From contig DATBMH010000035.1 of NCBI GenBank assembly GCA_036554945.1, forward strand, positions 1-43,423: a stretch of DNA of 43,423 bases, written 5' to 3'. The notes under the pieces were generated by a model. It worked only from the letters and a program-made list of their open reading frames with translations. It was not told the DNA's origin and ran no database searches. The position numbers and the translations under genes were made by a program. Shown piece after piece: positions 39,306 to 43,423 of the stretch (position 1 is its first letter; every line of letters begins with the position of its first letter). The stretch is from JACDAN01 sp036554945. Lineage in GTDB: Bacteria > Actinomycetota > Thermoleophilia > Gaiellales > Gaiellaceae.

Positions 39306-40391
39306 ATGGCGGTGATGGAAGCACGCGATGCGGCGACCGGATACACCATAGGCATGGTCGATCTGTCCGACCCCGCCGCCGACCGCGGCCACGACGACGG
39401 CGTGCTCGAGCGCCTCTCGGTCCGGTATCGCAGGACCTCGCTGTACGCGCGCGTCGTCGTGATCAACGCCACCATCGTGGCCGGCGCCACGGTCGTGCTC
39501 GCGCTGACGCCGGTAACCGTCGGCTATCCGATCGCCCTGCAGGAGGCGGTCGTCCTGATCCTCGGCGTGCTCATGGTCGCCGTTGCGAACGCGCTCGTCT
39601 TGAGGATCAGCTTCGGCGCCCTGGCAACCGTGGTCGCCCGGATGAAGACCGTCGACCTCCTCCGTCCCCGGGAACGGCTTCCGGTGGTCGGCGGTCCCGA
39701 GATGCGCGCGGTCGTCGCCGGGTTCAACCAGATGCTCGAGCGCCTGGAGGAGGAGCGGCGGGAGAGCAGCAGGCGGACCCTGGCCGCGCTCGAGGGCGAG
39801 CGGCGGCGGATCGCGCAGGAGCTGCATGACGAGATCGGCCAGCGACTCACCGGCCTGCTGCTGCAGCTCGGCAACATCGTCCCGGACGCGCCGGGCGGGA
39901 TCGCGCAACGAGTCCGTGCGATCCAGGAGGAGGCGAGGGCGACGCTCGACGAGGTCGGGCTGCTCGCCTGGCAGCTGCGGCCGGGGATCCTCGACGACCT
40001 GGGCCTGCTGCGGGCCCTGCAGGCGCTCGTCGAATCGTTCGAGGAGCAGACCCAGATCCGCGTGCGTAGCTCGTTGCCGCCGCGGCTGCCGATGCTGACT
40101 TCCGAGGACGAGCTGGCCGTCTACCGCATCGTTCAGGAGGCCCTGACGAATGCCGCCCGGCACGCGGGCGCCGCTCGGATCGACCTGATCGTCGCGCTCC
40201 AACGCGAGCGGCTCTCGGTGACGGTGGCCGACGACGGAGTCGGTCTCCGTCCAGGCAGGGACGAACGCGCCGGCATGCGCGGAATGCGAGAGAGGGCGCT
40301 CGCAATCGGCGGCACGCTCGCGATCGAATCGAGACCGTCGAGCGGGGTTCGCGTAGCGCTCGAGCTGCCACTCCCGACCGGCGGCCACTGA
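39306..40391 (+). CDS. Sensor histidine kinase, NarL/DesK (HisKA_3) type
   Basis: From ATG 39306 the kinase has 361 residues: two membrane helices (about 47-70 and 79-99) with a very short external loop, a HAMP-like linker (100-155), a HisKA_3 dimerisation domain with H174 in ERRRIAQELHDEIGQRL, and a HATPase with the N-box EALTNAARHA and G-boxes VADDGVG and AGMRGMRERA. The short external loop suggests membrane or cytoplasmic sensing. ATG 39315 or 39354 are alternatives. It lies 2 nt before its response regulator. Confidence 0.9.
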   Translation: MAVMEARDAATGYTIGMVDLSDPAADRGHDDGVLERLSVRYRRTSLYARVVVINATIVAGATVVLALTPVTVGYPIALQEAVVLILGVLMVAVANALVLRISFGALATVVARMKTVDLLRPRERLPVVGGPEMRAVVAGFNQMLERLEEERRESSRRTLAALEGERRRIAQELHDEIGQRLTGLLLQLGNIVPDAPGGIAQRVRAIQEEARATLDEVGLLAWQLRPGILDDLGLLRALQALVESFEEQTQIRVRSSLPPRLPMLTSEDELAVYRIVQEALTNAARHAGAARIDLIVALQRERLSVTVADDGVGLRPGRDERAGMRGMRERALAIGGTLAIESRPSSGVRVALELPLPTGGH

Positions 40392-40393
40392 CC

Positions 40394-41053
40394 ATGCCGA
40401 TTCCCTTCCCAGCCCACGTCCTCATCGCCGACGACCATGCGGTCGTTCGCGAGGGACTGAAGGCCGTGCTCGAGCGCGAGCCGGACCTGGAGGTCGTGGC
40501 CGAGGCCGACGACGGCGCCGAAGCGGTGGAGGCGGCGCTTTCGGACGATGTCCACCTCGCGATCCTCGACATCGCGATGCCGCGCATGACGGGGCTCCAG
40601 GCCGCGCGCGAGCTCTCCCAGCGTCGAGACGACCTCCGGATCCTGATCCTCTCGATGTACGACAAGGAGCAGTACTTCTTCGAGGCGCTCACCGCGGGCG
40701 CCTCGGGCTTCGTCCTCAAGCGCGCCGCTGACCGCGACATCGTCGAGGCGTGCCGGAAGGCATTGCGGGGTGAGCCCTTCATCTATCCGGCTGCACTGCG
40801 AACCCTGATGCGCCGCTACCTGGAGGCGGTGGAGAGCGGCGAGCGGCCGGGACGCGGCCCGCTCACCGCGCGTGAGGCAGAGATCGTCAAGCTGATCGCG
40901 GAGGGCGAGAGCTCGCAGCAGATCGCCGACCTGCTCGTGATCAGCCCGAAGACCGTCGAGCGGCATCGCGCGAACATCCTGGAGAAGCTGGCGCTGCACG
41001 ACCGCGTCGACCTGACCCGCTACGCGATCCGCGAAGGTCTCGTCGAGCCGTAA
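40394..41053 (+). CDS. NarL/FixJ family response regulator
   Basis: The 219-residue regulator has a receiver domain (D14-D15 acidic pair in IADDH, phosphorylation site D59 in LAILDIAMPRMTG, and the switch Lys in SGFVLKRAA) and a LuxR-type HTH (about 150-215; LTAREAEIVKLIAEGESSQQIADLLVISPKTVERHRANILEKL, split here into residues 156-198). It pairs with the preceding kinase. Targets are unknown; the adjacent DUF4386/NmrA genes and ATP-grasp gene are candidates by position. Confidence 0.93.
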   Translation: MPIPFPAHVLIADDHAVVREGLKAVLEREPDLEVVAEADDGAEAVEAALSDDVHLAILDIAMPRMTGLQAARELSQRRDDLRILILSMYDKEQYFFEALTAGASGFVLKRAADRDIVEACRKALRGEPFIYPAALRTLMRRYLEAVESGERPGRGPLTAREAEIVKLIAEGESSQQIADLLVISPKTVERHRANILEKLALHDRVDLTRYAIREGLVEP

Positions 41054-41113
41054 CGCGAGAAATACAGCCCGGCCACCATGCCGGGCGGCCCGGAGCACGG
41101 GAAAGCTCTCGGC

Positions 41114-41887
41114 ATGGCCACACACGAGCTGACCCAATCATCCCCTCGTTCCGCGTCGGCGCTGCTGACGACCGACCGTACCGCCTCCTTCGTCTCTGCG
41201 CGAGTCGCCGGCGTCCTCTACCTGATCATCGTCGCCTTCGGCATCTTCGCGGAGGTGGTCGTCCGCGCTCGCCTGATCGTCGACGGCGACCCGCAAGCGA
41301 CCGCCGCCAACATTCGCGACTCGGAGTGGCTCTTCCGAATGGGGTTCGGCGCCGACCTGATCGTCTTCCTCAGCGACGTCGCGCTCGCGATCATCCTCTT
41401 CTTCCTCTTCCGGCCGGTGAGTAGAGTCGTGTCCGCGCTCGCGGCGGCGTTCCGCCTGACGCAGACGGCGATCATCGGCCTCAACCTCCTGAGCATGTTC
41501 GGCGCGCTGCTGATCGTTCGTGAAGCCGACTACCTGCGCGTGTTCGGCCAGGAGGGCTCGGACGCGCTCGCGCTGCTGCTGCTCGACCTGCACAAGTACG
41601 GATACACCCTAGGGCTCACGTTCTTCGGCCTCAGCACCCTTGCGATCGCGTACCTGGCGCACCGATCCTGCGTCGTGCCGAGACTCCTCGCCGCGCTCCT
41701 CGGGCTGGCGGGCGTCGGCTACCTCTGTGACAGCTTCGCGTTCTTCCTCGTCCCCGGCTACGACGGATCGATCTCTCCTGTGCTGCTCGCGCCGGCGCTC
41801 GTCGGTGAGCTCTCGTTCGCCCTCTGGCTGCTGCTCAGGGGCAAACGCCTCGAGGAGCAGGCGCTGGCCGCGGAGAGAGCATCATGA
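41114..41887 (+). CDS. DUF4386 family membrane protein
   Basis: From ATG 41114 the product has 257 residues and six membrane segments. DUF4386 features are ARVAGVLYLIIVAFGIFAEVVVRARLIVDGD, the NIRDSEWLFRMGFGADLI block and LLLLDLHKYGYTLGLTFFGL. Function is unknown. ATG 41078 (12 residues longer) is possible. Its end overlaps the next gene by ATGA. Confidence 0.8.
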   Translation: MATHELTQSSPRSASALLTTDRTASFVSARVAGVLYLIIVAFGIFAEVVVRARLIVDGDPQATAANIRDSEWLFRMGFGADLIVFLSDVALAIILFFLFRPVSRVVSALAAAFRLTQTAIIGLNLLSMFGALLIVREADYLRVFGQEGSDALALLLLDLHKYGYTLGLTFFGLSTLAIAYLAHRSCVVPRLLAALLGLAGVGYLCDSFAFFLVPGYDGSISPVLLAPALVGELSFALWLLLRGKRLEEQALAAERAS

Positions 41888-42618
41888 GGGTCTGCGTCGT
41901 CGGGGCCTCCGGGAAGCTCGGGAGGTACATGGTTCAGCATGCGCTCGACCGCGGCTACGAGGTGGTTGCCGTCTGCCGCGAGCAGAGCGTGACGAAGCTC
42001 GCCGAGTTCGCGGACCGGATCACGGTCGTCCCGGGTCGCACGAATGATCGCGACGTGATTGCGCGTGCTGTCGCGGGCTGCGACGGCGTGCTCGTCGTGC
42101 TCGTTCCCCGTGGCATCAGCGGCTACGCCTCGGGAACGGCCCAGGCAGTGCTCGACTTCGCCCCGCGGGGTGCGCGTCTGGTCTTCTCGTGCGGCTGGCA
42201 CATCACGCGCGACGGTCAGGACGTCTACCCTTGGAAGCTGAGGGCGATGCTGACAGTGTTCGGCCCGGTCGCGCGCCTTTTCCGCTTCGCCGATCTGGAC
42301 GACCAAGTCGAGGCCTGCCGACGCGTCTTTGCAAGCGGTAGGCGCTGGACGGTCGTGCGAGGTAGCAACCTCGAGGAGGGCGTGAGCCAGGGCCTGCCCG
42401 TCTGGAGCGAGCACGTGGGCGCCCCCGTGCTCGAGAGCAACCTGACCCGCCGGGTCGACTTCGCCCTCTTCATGGTCGAGGCGCTCACAGACGACGAGCT
42501 CGTTCAGGAAGCGCCCGCGATCGTCGGACGCCAGAGCCCTTCCGCGCTCGCGCACGCGGAGGCACGAAACTCGCCCCGGAGCGAGGCGTCTCGGGCAGCG
42601 GCGGCAGATCGGCACTGA
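41884..42618 (+). CDS. NAD(P)-binding NmrA/SDR-like protein
   Basis: The 244-residue protein begins with a Rossmann dinucleotide motif (VVGASGKLGRYMV) and continues with the atypical SDR pattern of NmrA-like proteins (PGRTNDRDVIARAVAGCDGVLVVL, WTVVRGSNL). No YxxxK catalytic pair is evident, so it may be a redox sensor or an NAD(P)H-binding reductase. It is coupled to the DUF4386 gene. Confidence 0.78.
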   Translation: MRVCVVGASGKLGRYMVQHALDRGYEVVAVCREQSVTKLAEFADRITVVPGRTNDRDVIARAVAGCDGVLVVLVPRGISGYASGTAQAVLDFAPRGARLVFSCGWHITRDGQDVYPWKLRAMLTVFGPVARLFRFADLDDQVEACRRVFASGRRWTVVRGSNLEEGVSQGLPVWSEHVGAPVLESNLTRRVDFALFMVEALTDDELVQEAPAIVGRQSPSALAHAEARNSPRSEASRAAAADRH

Positions 42619-42685
42619 GGCGCGATGCGGGTGGGTCGGCCGAGGGGTTGGGCCTCGGAAGCCCCTGTTATCGTGTCCCGAGTCG

Positions 42686-42760
42686 CGGGGCGTGGCGCAG
42701 CCTGGTTAGCGCGCTAGTCTGGGGGACTAGAGGTCCCGAGTTCAAATCTCGGCGCCCCGA
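42686..42760 (+). tRNA. tRNA-Pro (anticodon GGG)
   Basis: A full cloverleaf is present: acceptor arms CGGGGCG (42686-42692)/CGCCCCG (42753-42759) with discriminator A, D stem GCGC/GCGC, anticodon stem CTAGT/ACTAG with loop CTGGGGG (anticodon GGG at 42721-42723), and T arm CCGAG-TTCAAAT-CTCGG. The 3' CCA is not encoded. A TATCGT hexamer at 42669-42674 may be its -10. Confidence 0.97.
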
Positions 42761-42833
42761 CTGCACCTTCCGCTGACGCTGGGCTCGGGGTCGCACCTCC
42801 AGCTCGGCGTGAGCGCCTGCGAGAAGAGCATCG

Positions 42834-43202
42834 TCACGTTGCGCCTTTCGCCGGGGTGCCTGCCTCACGCGCGGAGAGGCTCGATCGAAGCGCGAGCGCG
42901 TACATCCAGAGGACGAGGACCTGGGCGAGCAGGGACAGGAACCAGAGAACGACGCCGAGCTCGAGTCGAGGTTGCATCAGGATGAGCGTCAGCAGGCCTC
43001 CGGCGGCGAAGAACATCGCCAGCAGCCATGCAAGCGACGATGCGTGCCAGAGCCTCCAGACGACGAGAGCCTGGACCGCGACGGCGGCAATGAGCTCCCC
43101 GGAGCTCGCGTACGGGTTCCCCGGCAGCGGCACCGTGAGATCGGCCAGCGCCAGGAGGATCGCGTAGGCGACGACGAATCGCCGCGGTAGCGAAGGTGTC
43201 AT
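42834..43202 (-). CDS. Small four-helix membrane protein of unknown function
   Basis: The 122-residue protein has four predicted membrane helices (about 8-25, 33-50, 56-75 and 82-104) with a charged C-terminus. No family is recognised. On the minus strand TATCCT lies 10 nt before the ATG, consistent with a nearly leaderless mRNA. Confidence 0.6.
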   Translation of the reverse strand: MTPSLPRRFVVAYAILLALADLTVPLPGNPYASSGELIAAVAVQALVVWRLWHASSLAWLLAMFFAAGGLLTLILMQPRLELGVVLWFLSLLAQVLVLWMYALALRSSLSAREAGTPAKGAT

Positions 43203-43212
43203 CTCGAGGGCG

Positions 43213-43218
43213 AGGATA
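43213..43218 (-). promoter_or_regulatory. -10-like hexamer TATCCT for the small membrane protein
   Basis: The hexamer is read on the minus strand and ends 10 nt before the ATG at 43202. It has the same spacing as several other starts in the window. Confidence 0.4.
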
Positions 43219-43259
43219 CGCCGGACCTCTCGACGTCGGTGGCCCGTACACAGGTCGTG

Positions 43260-43423
43260 ATGGACCGCCGGTCGTTCCTCGCCGCCGCGGCCGCGCTCGC
43301 CGTGGCCCCGGACGCGCTCGGCCGGCGGCTCGGAGGGTGGCCCGTCGCTCTCGTCACGGCCGACCTCGAATCTCGCGTCATGGTCGTGGAGCGGGACGGC
43401 CGCGTGGCCCGCGCGATCCCGAC
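43260..43423 (+). CDS. Secreted protein with Tat-type signal (3' end outside window)
   Basis: The visible 54 residues begin MDRRSFLAAAAALAVAPDAL, a twin-arginine-like signal (RRSFL plus a weakly hydrophobic Ala-rich helix). The following VALVTADLESRVMVVERDG resembles the start of YncE/NHL-type beta-propeller blades. GTG 43257 is an alternative start. TACACA (43247-43252) is 7 nt before the ATG. The gene runs past the window end. Confidence 0.65.
   Translation, partial: MDRRSFLAAAAALAVAPDALGRRLGGWPVALVTADLESRVMVVERDGRVARAIP

Noticed and set aside
42668..42868. Short minus-strand frame across the tRNA-Pro
   Set aside because: It is antisense to a perfect tRNA cloverleaf; frames read through tRNA genes are a common artefact.

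Overview
The window is GC-rich, compactly coded chromosomal DNA. SepF, DivIVA, YggT, a MEP isoprenoid pathway, a MurA carrying Asp in place of the usual catalytic Cys, and very GC-biased third codon positions point to an actinobacterium. A deep-branching lineage such as Thermoleophilia (Solirubrobacterales or Gaiellales) fits best, but this is an impression from gene content, not a placement.

Layout. 1-2911: 3' part of an error-prone polymerase gene (dnaE2), then a DUF2231 membrane protein. 2954-7528: a secreted subtilase, a small acidic protein, a nuclease/phosphatase-fold protein coupled to a class V aminotransferase, and a VOC-HD pair. 7553-12540: murA, a second subtilase, a degenerate HisB-like protein with RidA, and a divergent cupin/PadR pair with two matching operators. 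12556-20074: a DHH-CBS-tRNA nucleotidyltransferase fusion, then a ylm-type cell-division cluster (pgeF, yggS, sepF, yggT, divIVA) running into yggU, a TraR/DksA-type zinc finger, lspA and an rluD-type pseudouridine synthase. 20196-29793: a long coupled operon, rpsB-tsf-pyrH-frr-uppS-cdsA-dxr-rseP(M50)-ispG-proS, covering translation, undecaprenyl and phospholipid synthesis and the MEP pathway. 29808-43423: accessory genes, including an XRE regulator, a Vps62-like membrane protein, a large secreted RTX/cadherin-like protein, a CaCA exchanger, a membrane-tethered phosphoesterase, an ATP-grasp ligase, a NarL-type two-component system, DUF4386 and NmrA-like genes, tRNA-Pro(GGG) and a Tat-type secreted protein cut by the window end.

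Gene expression signals are the most unusual aspect. Many genes have a TANNNT -10-like hexamer either exactly 6 nt or 9-10 nt before the start codon, implying leaderless or nearly leaderless mRNAs. Three tight divergent gene pairs share a 7-mer TANNNTA that reads as a -10 on both strands. Inside operons, genes overlap by NTGA with ATG, GTG and TTG starts. At least two conserved genes (yggS, rluD) have no ATG, GTG or TTG start able to give a full-length protein, but do have CTG.

Other points of note are the degenerate HisB homologue, a cluster of three DnaA-box-like 9-mers with a palindrome, perfect short intergenic palindromes resembling REP elements, and a structured rpsB leader. I saw no CRISPR array, insertion sequence, prophage or rRNA operon.
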